A stretch of 51,596 nucleotides of DNA from Clostridia bacterium (GCA_017563195.1 JAFXDO010000019.1:1-51596), one strand, 5' to 3'. Positions 41,174-50,386 are shown, counted from the stretch's first letter. Notes: generated by a model not told the origin, from the letters alone. Numbers and translations are program-made.

Positions 41174-41521
41174 TCACTTTCTGAAGCTTTTCATCATTGA
41201 AGCGACGGTCATTGCCCTGACCAGCGCATCGATACGGTCACGCTTTTCCTCGCGCAGAAGAGGCTTTATCGAGCTCAGCAGAGCAAGCCTCGGGTCGCCC
41301 GAAAGCAGGTCGGGCGCGGGCATCGGAAGCAACGGCTGCGCCGCTTCGGGCGTGTCGGACGGAGTATCGGAAGCGGCGTTGCCCGACGTCTCCTTGCTTT
41401 CACGCGTTCCCTGCGAGGTCGCCCCGAGAGACGACGCTATGGCGGTTATCCTCGCAAGCGAATCGGGGTCGGAAAGAATGCTTTTCAGCTTTTCGCCGAA
41501 ATCATTTTCCACGCTCAACAC
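41174..41521 (-). CDS. Small conserved protein, middle gene of three
   Basis: A 115-residue product: an N-terminal helix (ENDFGEKLKSILSDPDSLAR), a Ser/Thr/Pro-rich linker, and a C-terminal basic helical part (LRLALLSS-like, then KPLLREEKRDRIDALVRAM). GTG start at 41521, overlapping the preceding gene by 20 bases, so translation is coupled. No domain recognised. The C-terminal helices may bind the first or third protein of the operon; that is inference. Confidence 0.62.
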   Translation of the reverse strand: MLSVENDFGEKLKSILSDPDSLARITAIASSLGATSQGTRESKETSGNAASDTPSDTPEAAQPLLPMPAPDLLSGDPRLALLSSIKPLLREEKRDRIDALVRAMTVASMMKSFRK

Positions 41522-41765
41522 CCCGTTCTCCGAGCATTTTCATAATTTCCGCGCTTTTCTCCTCGCCCACGCTGTCCACAAGCTCGCGTGCCTCGGCGTC
41601 GGTAAGCGACGCAAGTCTGCGCTTGAGCATATCGGGGTTGGCAAGCAGAAGCTCGGTCTTCATTTTGTTGGCGCCCGCCGCCTCCGCGATGCTTCTTGCA
41701 AGCGAAGCAAAGCTTTCGTTATCCATGGAAAGAAGCCGATCAAGCTGTTTGCGGTCATAATTCAT
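41502..41765 (-). CDS. Small helical conserved protein, first gene of three
   Basis: An 87-residue, all-helical, charged protein (MNYDRKQLDRLLSMDNESF through SAEIMKMLGERG) with no membrane segment. GGAGG lies upstream of ATG 41765. It begins an operon of three small genes with short or overlapping spacing. The pattern of Leu and Asp resembles small clostridial proteins I have seen repeatedly next to genes like 40852-41163. Function unknown. Confidence 0.62.
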   Translation of the reverse strand: MNYDRKQLDRLLSMDNESFASLARSIAEAAGANKMKTELLLANPDMLKRRLASLTDAEARELVDSVGEEKSAEIMKMLGERGVERGK

Positions 41766-41810
41766 AATAAGTATACCTCCGTAAAATATATGTCAAAGGA
41801 GTCGATCGAT

Positions 41811-42308
41811 TTGTATATCTGTAAGCCCGAACGAAGCGAAAAGCAGACGAGGATCCTTCTGTTTTGCTGTCTTCTCGTCACCATAACGCTTTTCTTTCTT
41901 TCAACCGTAATTTTGCAGTTCGGGGCATTCATACGCTTTTGCGGTGTGATCGCGCTCGTGATATCGATAATGCTCATCGTCAGGTATTCGCTGACAGAGT
42001 TCGAGTATTCGGTCGGCAACGGTGCCTTTTCGGTGACAAAGATCGTCGGCAACAAAAGGACGGTCGTCTGCAGCATCGCGCTCGAGACTGCGATCGAGCT
42101 TTACAGTAAGCGGGATTACGACCATCTCCCCTCGGTCGAAAAGGGGATAATCAAGTACACCCTCACGCAGAATCCCGTAGCCGAAAGCTACGTGTTCCTC
42201 TGTGAATTCAACGGAAAGCGGACGATGGTCGAATTCGAGCCGAACGTTCAGTTCGTATCGATCGTAAAAGACGAGATCGCGAAAGCAAAACGCGATTCCA
42301 ACGAGTGA
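41811..42308 (+). CDS. Small membrane protein with two helices and a beta-rich cytoplasmic domain
   Basis: About 165 residues: a short charged N-terminus, two transmembrane helices (about 15-35 and 40-58), then a beta-rich domain (FEYSVGNGAFSVTKIVGNKR through FNGKRTMVEFEPN) that resembles bacterial PH-type domains but without a decisive motif. AAAGGAG (41794-41800) suggests a TTG start at 41811. An ATG at 41790 in the same frame lies before that ribosome site and is less likely. It is divergent from the three small genes. Confidence 0.65.
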   Translation: MYICKPERSEKQTRILLFCCLLVTITLFFLSTVILQFGAFIRFCGVIALVISIMLIVRYSLTEFEYSVGNGAFSVTKIVGNKRTVVCSIALETAIELYSKRDYDHLPSVEKGIIKYTLTQNPVAESYVFLCEFNGKRTMVEFEPNVQFVSIVKDEIAKAKRDSNE

Positions 42309-42356
42309 ACGACGCACCTTTCTACGTATTTAGTTTATGCAAAATCGTCAAAAGGG

Positions 42357-42384
42357 TTGCTTTTTTTAAAAAAATTAATATAAT
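42357..42384 (+). promoter_or_regulatory. Possible promoter of the glycerol-3-phosphate oxidoreductase operon
   Basis: TTGCTT (42357-42362), 16 bases, TATAAT (42379-42384) in a very AT-rich segment. The leader contains a small inverted repeat (TCGTTT with AAACGA, 42389-42405). Confidence 0.6.
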
Positions 42385-42429
42385 ATTATCGTTTGCAAAA
42401 AACGAATGATTTTTTTCCGAGGTTTTATA

Positions 42430-43869
42430 ATGTATGACGTGATAATCATCGGAGGCGGCGTCTGCGGAGCCGCTATCGCGATGTACCTTTCAAAATACGA
42501 CGTGAAATGCTGTCTTTTGGAGAAGGACAACGATATTGCAATCGGCACGACACGCGCAAACAGCGGTATAGTCCACGCAGGCTATGACCCCGAGCCCGAC
42601 ACGCTTATGGCAAGGCTCAACGTCCGCGGCTGTGAGCTTATCGAGGAGATCGCTTCGAAAATGAACGTCCCCTACCGCAAGACCGGCTCGATGGTGATCG
42701 CCTTCAATGCCAACGATGAAGCGCACATCCGTGAGCTTTACGAGCGCGGCATCGCCAACGGCGTACGCGGTATGGAGCTGCTCGACAAGGAGGAGCTTCT
42801 CAAGCGCGAGCCCAATCTCTCCCCCGACGTGACGGGCGCGCTTTACGCCCCCTCCGCCGCAGTCGTCAACCCCTGGAGGCTCTGCCTCGCAATGGCTGAA
42901 ACGGCGGCTAAGAACGGGGTCGAGATATGCCTCGACAGCGAGGTCACCGCTATCGAAAAGATCAACGGCACGTTCAGGATCACCGCAGGCGGGAGAGAGC
43001 TCGACACAAAATATATAATCAACGCGGCAGGACTTTATTCCGACAGAATAGCAGAGCTTGTCGGCGCGAAGGATTTTACCATTTCCCCCTCCAAGGGGCA
43101 GTACTATCTGCTTGATAAGACCTCCGATTGGCTTGTCAACTCGGTGATCTTCCAGTGCCCGACCGAAAAGGGCAAGGGCGTTCTCGTCTCCCCCACGGCG
43201 GAGGGCAATATCATCGTCGGCCCGAACGCCGAAAGCGGCAACGAGCGGGACGACGTCTCCACCACCCGCGAGGGGCTTGATTTCGTCGCGGCAGAGGCGG
43301 CAAAGACCACCAAGCTTATCGATTACCGCGAAAACATCCGCTCGTTTGCGGGGCTTCGCGCAAATTCCGACAAAAAGGACTTCATAATCGGTGAATCCGC
43401 ACTTTGCAGGCACTTCATAAACGTCGCAGGCATAAAATCGCCCGGACTTTCGTCCGCGCCCGCGATAGGCGAATACGTCATCGAAATACTCGAGGACTGC
43501 GGCATGCTGCTCTCCGAAAAGAGCAGTTGGGATTTCGCAGAGCCTCACGTCTGCTTCGCAGAGCTTTCCAACGAGGAAAAGGCGGAGATCTGCAAGCGCA
43601 ACCCGAAATACGGAAACGTCATCTGCAGATGCAACCTTATTACCGAGGGCGAAATACTCGACGCCTTCAACTCGCACATAAAGCCGCGCACGCTCGACGC
43701 CATCAAGCGCCGTACTGGCAGCGGTATGGGCAGATGTCAGGGCGGATTTTGCGGCTCGAAGATACACGAGCTTATCTGCAGCTACTACGGCATCCCCGCC
43801 GAAAAGGTTCTGTGGGACAAAAACGGCTCCTACATCGTAGCCGGAAAGGTCGGTGCGGACAATGACTAA
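42430..43869 (+). CDS. FAD-dependent glycerol-3-phosphate dehydrogenase-like protein with C-terminal [2Fe-2S] domain
   Basis: A 479-residue DAO-family flavoprotein. The FAD-binding dinucleotide fold is at the N-terminus (DVIIIGGGVCGAAIA), then GTTRANSGIVHAGYDPEP, GQYYLLDK and the second flavin motif FAGLRANSD. The C-terminal 100 residues are a BFD-like Fe-S domain with CRCNLITEGEI and MGRCQGGFC. This layout matches the GlpA-type subunit encoded with a second flavoprotein and a DUF1667 protein in Clostridia. The trio is thought to oxidise glycerol-3-phosphate and pass electrons on. ATG 42430 is chosen because the flavin fold begins there. Its stop overlaps the next ATG by 8 bases. Confidence 0.85.
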   Translation: MYDVIIIGGGVCGAAIAMYLSKYDVKCCLLEKDNDIAIGTTRANSGIVHAGYDPEPDTLMARLNVRGCELIEEIASKMNVPYRKTGSMVIAFNANDEAHIRELYERGIANGVRGMELLDKEELLKREPNLSPDVTGALYAPSAAVVNPWRLCLAMAETAAKNGVEICLDSEVTAIEKINGTFRITAGGRELDTKYIINAAGLYSDRIAELVGAKDFTISPSKGQYYLLDKTSDWLVNSVIFQCPTEKGKGVLVSPTAEGNIIVGPNAESGNERDDVSTTREGLDFVAAEAAKTTKLIDYRENIRSFAGLRANSDKKDFIIGESALCRHFINVAGIKSPGLSSAPAIGEYVIEILEDCGMLLSEKSSWDFAEPHVCFAELSNEEKAEICKRNPKYGNVICRCNLITEGEILDAFNSHIKPRTLDAIKRRTGSGMGRCQGGFCGSKIHELICSYYGIPAEKVLWDKNGSYIVAGKVGADND

Positions 43870-45133
43870 GCGCGATATAGTTATCATCGGTGCGGGCCCC
43901 GCAGGTCTCGCCGCGGCAGTCGCCGCATACAACGCAGGCGTTAAGGATATCCTCCTTCTCGAGCGCGACCGCGAGGCAGGCGGCATTCTGAACCAGTGCA
44001 TCCATAACGGCTTCGGGCTTCACCGCTTCGGCGAGGAGCTGAGCGGCCCCGAATACGCCGGCAAATACATCGATATGCTCAAGGACACGTCGGTAACGCT
44101 TCAGACGGGAACCACGGTTCTTGACATCAGCAACAAGATAGTGTCCGCCGTTTCCGAGGCAAACGGATTCGAGCAGATCGAGGCTAAGGCGATAATCCTC
44201 GCGATGGGCTGCAGAGAGCGCAACCGCGGACCCATTCAGGTCCCCGGCGACCGAGGCAGAGGTGTTTTCACGGCAGGCGCGGCACAGCGCTACCTCAACA
44301 TCGAGGGCTATCTCGTCGGTAAGAGGATAGTCATTCTCGGCTCGGGCGACATCGGTCTGATAATGGCGAGACGCATGACGCTCGAGGGCGCGCAGGTGCT
44401 TGCGGTATCCGAGATCATGCCATACACCAACGGTCTTTCGAGAAACGTCGCGCAGTGTCTCGACGATTTCGGAATTCCCCTTTATCTTTCTCACACGGTA
44501 ACCAACGTCATCGGCAAAAACGCGCTTGAGGGCGTCGTTCTTTCGCAGGTCGACGAAAATATGAAGCCGATCCCCGGAACCGAAAAGCATTTTGATTGCG
44601 ATACACTGCTTCTTTCGGTCGGTCTCGTTCCCGAAAACGAGCTTACCCGCACCGCGGGCATCGAGCTTGACCCCCGCACCAAGGGTGCGACCGTCGGCGA
44701 GGATATGCAGACGAGCGCAGAGGGCGTATTCGCCTGCGGCAACGTGCTTCACGTGCACGATCTTGTCGACTACGTTTCGGCGGAAAGCGAGCGCGCAGGC
44801 AAAAACGCCGCCAAATACGTGCTTGACGCGAGAAGCGAGGATGAATCAAAGCCTCTTCCGATAACAAGCGGTGCAAACGTATCCTACACGGTTCCCCAGA
44901 GGATCAATACAGCAAACGTGGAAAAGGCGGTCGACGTCTTCTTCCGAGTACGCAAGAAGATCAGATCCGGCGAAATTGCGGTTGAATCGAACGGCGAAAG
45001 AATCGCGACGTTCAAGCGCGAATATCTTGCTCCCGGCGAAATGGAAAAGATCACTCTGCCCAAGGTGCTGCTTGACAAGGCAGAGGGCAGTATTACGGTA
45101 GCCGTCAACGAAAACGAGGAGGTGGCACCTTGA
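43862..45133 (+). CDS. FAD/NAD-dependent oxidoreductase, second subunit of the GlpA-like set
   Basis: A 423-residue pyridine-nucleotide-disulfide oxidoreductase-fold protein: FAD site DIVIIGAGPAGLAAAVAA, then ILAMGCRERNRGP, NAD site IVILGSGDIGLIMARRM, and the C-terminal flavin motif GVFACGNVLHVHDL. The PGDRGRGVFTAGAAQRY segment is typical of the partner of the GlpA-like protein. No redox-active CxxC pair of the disulfide reductase type is seen, consistent with an electron-transfer role. The final 85 residues form an extra beta domain. ATG 43862 lies inside the end of the preceding gene. Confidence 0.85.
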   Translation: MTKRDIVIIGAGPAGLAAAVAAYNAGVKDILLLERDREAGGILNQCIHNGFGLHRFGEELSGPEYAGKYIDMLKDTSVTLQTGTTVLDISNKIVSAVSEANGFEQIEAKAIILAMGCRERNRGPIQVPGDRGRGVFTAGAAQRYLNIEGYLVGKRIVILGSGDIGLIMARRMTLEGAQVLAVSEIMPYTNGLSRNVAQCLDDFGIPLYLSHTVTNVIGKNALEGVVLSQVDENMKPIPGTEKHFDCDTLLLSVGLVPENELTRTAGIELDPRTKGATVGEDMQTSAEGVFACGNVLHVHDLVDYVSAESERAGKNAAKYVLDARSEDESKPLPITSGANVSYTVPQRINTANVEKAVDVFFRVRKKIRSGEIAVESNGERIATFKREYLAPGEMEKITLPKVLLDKAEGSITVAVNENEEVAP

Positions 45134-45471
45134 AAGAAATGGTCTGCATAGTTTGTCCCCGCGGATGCCATCTTAAGGTCGACGAGGAGACATTCGAGGT
45201 AAGCGGTAACTCCTGCCCCAAGGGTGCGGAGTACGGCAAAAACGAACTTGTTTCGCCGATGCGCACAGTCACCGGCTCGGTCGAAATAATCAACGGCATC
45301 CATTCGCGTCTTCCAGTTCGCACCGACAGAGCGATACCCAAGGGGTTGATGTTCGACGTTATGAAGCTGCTTCACGCAACCGCCGTTCACTCCCCCGTCA
45401 AGCGCGGACAGATCATCATCGAAAACGTCTGCGGAAGCGGCGCAAACATCATCGCATCGCGCGATATGTAA
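45130..45471 (+). CDS. DUF1667 Cys-rich protein, third gene of the GlpA-like operon
   Basis: A 113-residue protein with CIVCPRGCHL at its start and a further Cys in NSCPKG, the DUF1667 pattern, probably an Fe-S or metal site. Family members always accompany the two flavoproteins above (established gene neighbourhood, from memory). TTG start at 45130, overlapping the preceding stop, with GAGGAGG upstream. An intrinsic terminator follows. Confidence 0.88.
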   Translation: MKEMVCIVCPRGCHLKVDEETFEVSGNSCPKGAEYGKNELVSPMRTVTGSVEIINGIHSRLPVRTDRAIPKGLMFDVMKLLHATAVHSPVKRGQIIIENVCGSGANIIASRDM

Positions 45472-45483
45472 AGAATAATACAG

Positions 45484-45519
45484 AAAATTCCCAAACCGAT
45501 CATCGCTTGGGAATTTTTT
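45484..45519 (+). terminator. Terminator after the GlpA-like operon
   Basis: AATTCCCAA (45486-45494) pairs with TTGGGAATT (45507-45515), followed by a T-run to 45519. It is 15 bases after the DUF1667 stop codon. Confidence 0.9.
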
Positions 45520-45642
45520 GTTTTGAAAAAGCATAAAATGTTGAAAACCGTCAATATATGTGGTATAATAACGGGGAATGATCACAAATATCGCTCGCGG
45601 GAGAGGATCCCGTGTAAACAATATGCTTTCGGAGTCATAAAA

Positions 45643-48600
45643 ATGGCAAAAAAACCTCTTTCCAACAAAACAAAAAGAGAAATAATGATCGCCGTTCTTC
45701 TCACCTGCTGTCTGCTTTTGGGCGTCGCGGTGATGGTGCTTGTCGAAAACAAGGTAGGCACCCCCGTTTTTTACGACGGTGAAATGAAGAACATCTGCGT
45801 CAGGATAACCGAGGTTTGCTCCTCCAACCGATCGATAATCGCAACCGATTCGGGCGAATATCCCGACTATATCGAGCTTTATAATTACGGAGACACCTTC
45901 AACCTCGCCGATTTCGGGCTCGCCAACGACACGGGTAACGGCAAGGCGTATTCCTTCGGCGACGTTACCTTCGAGGCAAACAGCTATCTCGTCGTTTACC
46001 TCGACGGCATCAACGTGCCCTTCAAGCTTTCGAGCGACGGAAACGAATACGTTGCGCTCGTTTCCTGGGACGGTACCGTCATCGACAGGGTCTACACCGA
46101 GGCAACCCGCTCGGACGAGGTAATGCTCTGGAGAAACGACGGCTTCAAGCTTTCGACCGAGGCGTCGCCCGGATACCCCAACACGGCAGAGGGCGTGACC
46201 GCCTTCCGCGAGGGCTCGAAGGATTCGGCGCTTTCGCTTGCGATCAACGAAATTCTCACAGCCAACGGCTCATCCCTTCCCGACAGCGACGGTGATTTCT
46301 GCGACATAATCGAGATCAAGAACGTTTCGTCGTCGGTGATCTCGACAAAGGGATATTTCGTTTCCGATACCTTGAAGGACCGCTCGCGCTGTGCACTTCC
46401 CGAAAAGACGCTCGCACCGGGCGAAATCGTGATCGTATTCGCATCGGGCAAGGATAAGCTTTACGAAAACGGCGAGTTCCACACGGATTTCCGTCTCTCA
46501 AACGGCGAGGAGGTAATAATCTCCTACGGCTCGAAATACACCTCGAGAACGGTCGAAAGCTGCGACGCCAACTATTCACAGTCGCGCAACGCCGACGGAA
46601 GCTATTCGGTGATGCTTGCGACCCCCGGCTTTGAAAACGATGAATCGGGCAGAGAAGCGCTTGAGGCGACGAGAGTCAACCCGAACGCATCGCTCGTCAT
46701 CAGCGAGCTTCTGCTCTCACAGGACGGCACCCCCTACGGCGGACGCCTCCGCGACGTTATCGAAATATGCAACGTCTCCGACGGTGACGTGTCTACCGCA
46801 GGCTGGTATATTAGCGACTCCGAGGACGATCCCTACAAATACGCACTTCCCGAAAGGATTCTCGCACCCGGTGAATGCATCGTGGTATTCGCCGAAAACG
46901 GCAGCGGCGACTCGGTCTGCGGATTCGCGCTTTCCTCGGGCGAATCGGTATATCTCACCGCGCCCGACTTCCGCAGAGGCGAATACGTCCCCTGCGTCAA
47001 CGCGGGCAGAGGCAGCTCGAGAAGCTATTCACTTGAAAACGGCACCGCGGTCTACACCGACGGCGCGATATCCATCGGCTATAAAAACGGCAGCGACGGC
47101 GAAAGGCTTTACGCGGCGTCGGTAAGACCTGCCGATATCGAAATAAGCGAGGTCGTTTCGATCAACAGCGCTTATCTCCCCGGCCCCTTCAAGACCTATC
47201 ACGATTTCGTTGAGCTTCACAACCGCAGCTCGAGCGACATCGACCTGAGCGGTTGGTTCCTCTCCGACGATCCCGAGCAGCCCCGCAAGGGCTCGCTTGA
47301 CGGAGTCACGATTCCCGCGGGCGGATTTGTTATAATCATTCTTTCGAGCGACGGCATCAACACCCCGCTCGGCTACCACACGGTAAGCTTCGGCATCAAC
47401 GCGTCGGGCGAAACCCTCACACTCTCCAAGGGCGACGAGATAGTCGACTGCGTGGCGATCCCCTCGCTTGCAAGCAACACGGCATACGGCAGACCCGACG
47501 GCGAGGACGGATTCACGGTATTGACGACTGCGACCCCCGAATCGACCAACTCGACACGTGCAAACGAAACCACCGCCGCGCCGAAAACCTCTCTGCCGCA
47601 AGGCGTTTACGATCAGACCGTCACGGTCGAGCTCAGCGGCGAGGGCAGCATCTATTACACGCTTGACTGTACCGAGCCGACCGCAAATTCAACGCTTTAC
47701 ACCAAGCCGCTCACCATCTCCAAAACGACGGTCATCCGTTGCTTTGCGGTTGCAAACGGCAAGAACAAAAGTCCCGTCACCGACCTGACCTATATCGTCG
47801 GCGAGGGCGACACGATAGAAGCCATATCGCTCGTGACCGAGCCCGAAAACCTATGGGATTACTACTCGGGCATTTACGAAACCGGCCCCAGAGCGAACGC
47901 CGCATTCCCCTACGAGGGCGCGAATTACTATTACCGTTGGGAGCGCGAGGCAAGCGTCGCCTTCTTCTCGCAGACCGACGACGGCTTTTACGAAAACTGC
48001 GGAGTCCGCATATTCGGCGGCCTTTCGCGTGCTCTTCCCAAAAAGTCGTTTGCCCTGTTTTTTCGCTCGGCATACGGCTCGGGAAGCCTGAATTATCAGC
48101 TCTTTACCGACAGCGAGCATAAATGCTACGAGGCGCTCGTGCTCCGTAACACGGGTCAGGACTTCAAGTATTCCTCGATGCGCGACGCTATGGTGACCTC
48201 CATGGCGAGCGATATGCTCGGACTTGACGTGCAGAACTGCCGTCCCGTCGTGCTTTACCTCAACGGCGAGTACTGGGGGCTTTACTTCATCCGCGAAAAG
48301 CTCAACGAAAACTACGTCGCACAGCACTATAACGTCGACCCGTCCGAGGCGACCGTGGCAGTCGCAAACGGCAGAACGAGCGAGGAATATATGGCGCTCG
48401 TCAACTATGCGGGAAGCCACGATCTCAGCGTTGCCGAGCATTACAATTACGTTTCCTCTCTGATGGACATCGAGAATTACATCGACTACATCGTCGCCGA
48501 AATGATAATCTGCAACACCGACAACGGCAACATCAGATTTTTCACCTACGAGGGCGGAAAGTGGCGCTGGATAATGTACGACGTCGACCACGCGTTCCGC

Positions 48601-48981
48601 TCGGCGAACTACAACACGGTGTCCGAGCACCTGAACCCCGCAGGCACGGGCAGTGCGAATATGTTTTCGACCAAGCTCATTAATGCCCTGCTCAAGAACC
48701 CCGAGTTCAAGAAAAAATTCCTTGAAGAGACCGCCTACCAGCTTAACAACGTCTGGACAAGCGAAAACATCGACGCGTACGTCGACGAATTCAAGGGTAT
48801 GATAATCAACGACATCGGCAAGGATTGCGTCCGTTGGAACCGCAATTACGACACTTGGGAATCCTCGGTCGAAAGCCTCAAGCGCTTCGGCAGGACCCGC
48901 GAGGCGTACGTGATCGACTACGTCAAGGCGTATTTTTCGCTGTCCGATTCGGAAATGCGTGCATACGGCTTTAACGTTTAA
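45643..48981 (+). CDS. CotH-kinase-domain surface protein with four lamin-tail-like domains
   Basis: An 1112-residue protein with a single N-terminal transmembrane helix (about 14-34), the rest outside. Four lamin-tail (LTD) modules in tandem, roughly 52-180, 196-330, 350-485 and 500-630, share the pattern I-x-E-x-x-x-x-N, then D-x-I/V-E-L/I, then GW/GY-x-x-SD. A chitobiase-C-terminal-like strand domain (about 645-715, YYTLDCTEPTANS) follows, then a CotH kinase domain (725-1010) with GEYWGLYFIREKLNENYVA, NGNIRFFTY and MYDVDHAFR. CotH proteins are atypical kinases that phosphorylate coat proteins in Bacillus. ATG 45643 has GGAG upstream; the frame is open earlier. It leads an operon with the VTC and DUF4956 genes. 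Confidence 0.88.
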   Translation: MAKKPLSNKTKREIMIAVLLTCCLLLGVAVMVLVENKVGTPVFYDGEMKNICVRITEVCSSNRSIIATDSGEYPDYIELYNYGDTFNLADFGLANDTGNGKAYSFGDVTFEANSYLVVYLDGINVPFKLSSDGNEYVALVSWDGTVIDRVYTEATRSDEVMLWRNDGFKLSTEASPGYPNTAEGVTAFREGSKDSALSLAINEILTANGSSLPDSDGDFCDIIEIKNVSSSVISTKGYFVSDTLKDRSRCALPEKTLAPGEIVIVFASGKDKLYENGEFHTDFRLSNGEEVIISYGSKYTSRTVESCDANYSQSRNADGSYSVMLATPGFENDESGREALEATRVNPNASLVISELLLSQDGTPYGGRLRDVIEICNVSDGDVSTAGWYISDSEDDPYKYALPERILAPGECIVVFAENGSGDSVCGFALSSGESVYLTAPDFRRGEYVPCVNAGRGSSRSYSLENGTAVYTDGAISIGYKNGSDGERLYAASVRPADIEISEVVSINSAYLPGPFKTYHDFVELHNRSSSDIDLSGWFLSDDPEQPRKGSLDGVTIPAGGFVIIILSSDGINTPLGYHTVSFGINASGETLTLSKGDEIVDCVAIPSLASNTAYGRPDGEDGFTVLTTATPESTNSTRANETTAAPKTSLPQGVYDQTVTVELSGEGSIYYTLDCTEPTANSTLYTKPLTISKTTVIRCFAVANGKNKSPVTDLTYIVGEGDTIEAISLVTEPENLWDYYSGIYETGPRANAAFPYEGANYYYRWEREASVAFFSQTDDGFYENCGVRIFGGLSRALPKKSFALFFRSAYGSGSLNYQLFTDSEHKCYEALVLRNTGQDFKYSSMRDAMVTSMASDMLGLDVQNCRPVVLYLNGEYWGLYFIREKLNENYVAQHYNVDPSEATVAVANGRTSEEYMALVNYAGSHDLSVAEHYNYVSSLMDIENYIDYIVAEMIICNTDNGNIRFFTYEGGKWRWIMYDVDHAFRSANYNTVSEHLNPAGTGSANMFSTKLINALLKNPEFKKKFLEETAYQLNNVWTSENIDAYVDEFKGMIINDIGKDCVRWNRNYDTWESSVESLKRFGRTREAYVIDYVKAYFSLSDSEMRAYGFNV

Positions 48982-48998
48982 AAAGGAGGCTGTTTCGG

Positions 48999-49667
48999 AT
49001 GGCGGAACGCCGCGAAGAAAAATATCTGATCGGGTATGACGAATATTCGGTCATTGTCAACCGAATACGTGCACTTCTTCAGCCCGACTCAAACGGCGAA
49101 AACGGAAGGTACTCGATCTGCTCAATGTATTTCGACGACCCCTTCGATTCGGCACTCGCCGAAAAGGAGGACGGCAACGCTGTGCACGTCAAATTCCGCG
49201 TGCGAACCTACGGCGGAAGCAAAAAAACGATACGGCTCGAGCGAAAGACCAAGCGCGGCATAGTGACCGAAAAGCACTCAGCCGTCATCACCGAGCAGGA
49301 GCTCGACGCGATCATCAACGGCGATCCGATAAGCGAAGACAGCGATTGCTTCGGACTCGTTTCGGAAATGCGCTCGAAGGCGTTCAAGCCCGCCGTTTCG
49401 GTGCGGTACGACCGCGAGGCGTTCCTGTTCAAGCCGCTCGGCATCCGCGTCACCTTCGACGTAAACGTCGACGCATTGCCGCCCGACAAGTCGACCCTCT
49501 TCGGCGACACCAAGCGTGCATTGCCCGCCGTCGGAAGGGATAAAATAATCATGGAAATTAAATATTCCGAGCGTTGTCCGTCCTTTATTCGCAAGGCAAC
49601 TCAGACCTTCGGAATGCAGCTTTCGGTTTCAAAATACGCGCTCTGCAGAAATGCGCCTATGATATAA
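48999..49667 (+). CDS. VTC-domain (polyphosphate polymerase-like) protein
   Basis: A 222-residue protein consisting of a single VTC tunnel domain: REEKYLIGYDEY at the start, SMYFDDP, RLERKTKRGIVTEKHSA with the basic tunnel residues, KPAVSVRYDREAF and, near the end, MEIKYSERCPSFI and SVSKYALC. Eukaryotic VTC4 makes polyphosphate from ATP; the bacterial single-domain versions are not biochemically defined to my knowledge. It is nearly always next to CotH and DUF4956 genes. The ATG at 48999 follows AAAGGAGG and the CotH gene ends 17 bases earlier. Confidence 0.9.
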   Translation: MAERREEKYLIGYDEYSVIVNRIRALLQPDSNGENGRYSICSMYFDDPFDSALAEKEDGNAVHVKFRVRTYGGSKKTIRLERKTKRGIVTEKHSAVITEQELDAIINGDPISEDSDCFGLVSEMRSKAFKPAVSVRYDREAFLFKPLGIRVTFDVNVDALPPDKSTLFGDTKRALPAVGRDKIIMEIKYSERCPSFIRKATQTFGMQLSVSKYALCRNAPMI

Positions 49668-49678
49668 GGAGATAAAAA

Positions 49679-50344
49679 ATGAGTATTCTTGATGCAATCA
49701 AAAAAAGTGTTTTAGAGGGATTTTCCTCCGAGATCACCCTGCCCGACATAATTTTTTCGCTCGTAGTAGCGTTTCTTTCGGGCCTCTTCATCCTGCTTAT
49801 CTACCGTCTCACGCTCCGCGGAATCTCGCGCAACCGCACCTTTGAGGTGACCCTGCTTCTCATCACCCCCATCTCCGCGATGATAGTCCTTACCATCACT
49901 TCGAACCTCGCGCTCTCGCTCGGTATGGTCGGTGCGCTTTCGATAATCCGCTTCCGTACCGCCATCAAGGACGCAAGCGACACGGCATTTATGTTCTGGG
50001 CAGTTGCGGCGGGCATCACCGCAGGCGCGCATTTCTATAAAATAACCATCATCGGCTGCCTCTTCATCGGACTTGCGGCATTCGTCGTGCTCAAGCTCTC
50101 GTCGGTCGGTGCGCGTCCCTACCTTCTGGTCGTCCGTGCAAGCTCCGATAAGGCTATCGACTACACCGCGCGCCTCCTTTCGGAAAACAACATAAAGAAC
50201 CGCCTCTCCTCGCTCGTAAACAACGGCGAATACCACGAGGTCATTTACGAAATCGCCATCTCGGGCTCGCATACCAAGCTCGTCAGTGCGCTTTCCCAGC
50301 TCCCCGATATACAGAACGTTTCGCTTGTAGACTGCAGAAATTAA
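49679..50344 (+). CDS. DUF4956 membrane protein
   Basis: A 221-residue protein with about four transmembrane helices in the first 145 residues and the DUF4956 signature SLGMVGALSIIRFRTAIKD followed by a short FMFWAVAAGITAGA helix. The last 75 residues form a small soluble domain. It is encoded 11 bases after the VTC gene. The CotH-VTC-DUF4956 trio is a recurrent neighbourhood, and a joint phosphate or polyphosphate role is inferred only. Confidence 0.9.
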   Translation: MSILDAIKKSVLEGFSSEITLPDIIFSLVVAFLSGLFILLIYRLTLRGISRNRTFEVTLLLITPISAMIVLTITSNLALSLGMVGALSIIRFRTAIKDASDTAFMFWAVAAGITAGAHFYKITIIGCLFIGLAAFVVLKLSSVGARPYLLVVRASSDKAIDYTARLLSENNIKNRLSSLVNNGEYHEVIYEIAISGSHTKLVSALSQLPDIQNVSLVDCRN

Positions 50345-50351
50345 ACTACGC

Positions 50352-50380
50352 AAAAAGAGAGGCTCTCGCCTCTCTTTTTT
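50352..50380. terminator. Bidirectional terminator between DUF4956 and the lipoprotein gene
   Basis: AAAAAGAGAGGC (50352-50363) pairs perfectly with GCCTCTCTTTTT (50368-50379) around a TCTC loop, with A- and T-runs at either side. It serves the converging genes. Confidence 0.93.
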
Positions 50381-50386
50381 CTTGTC

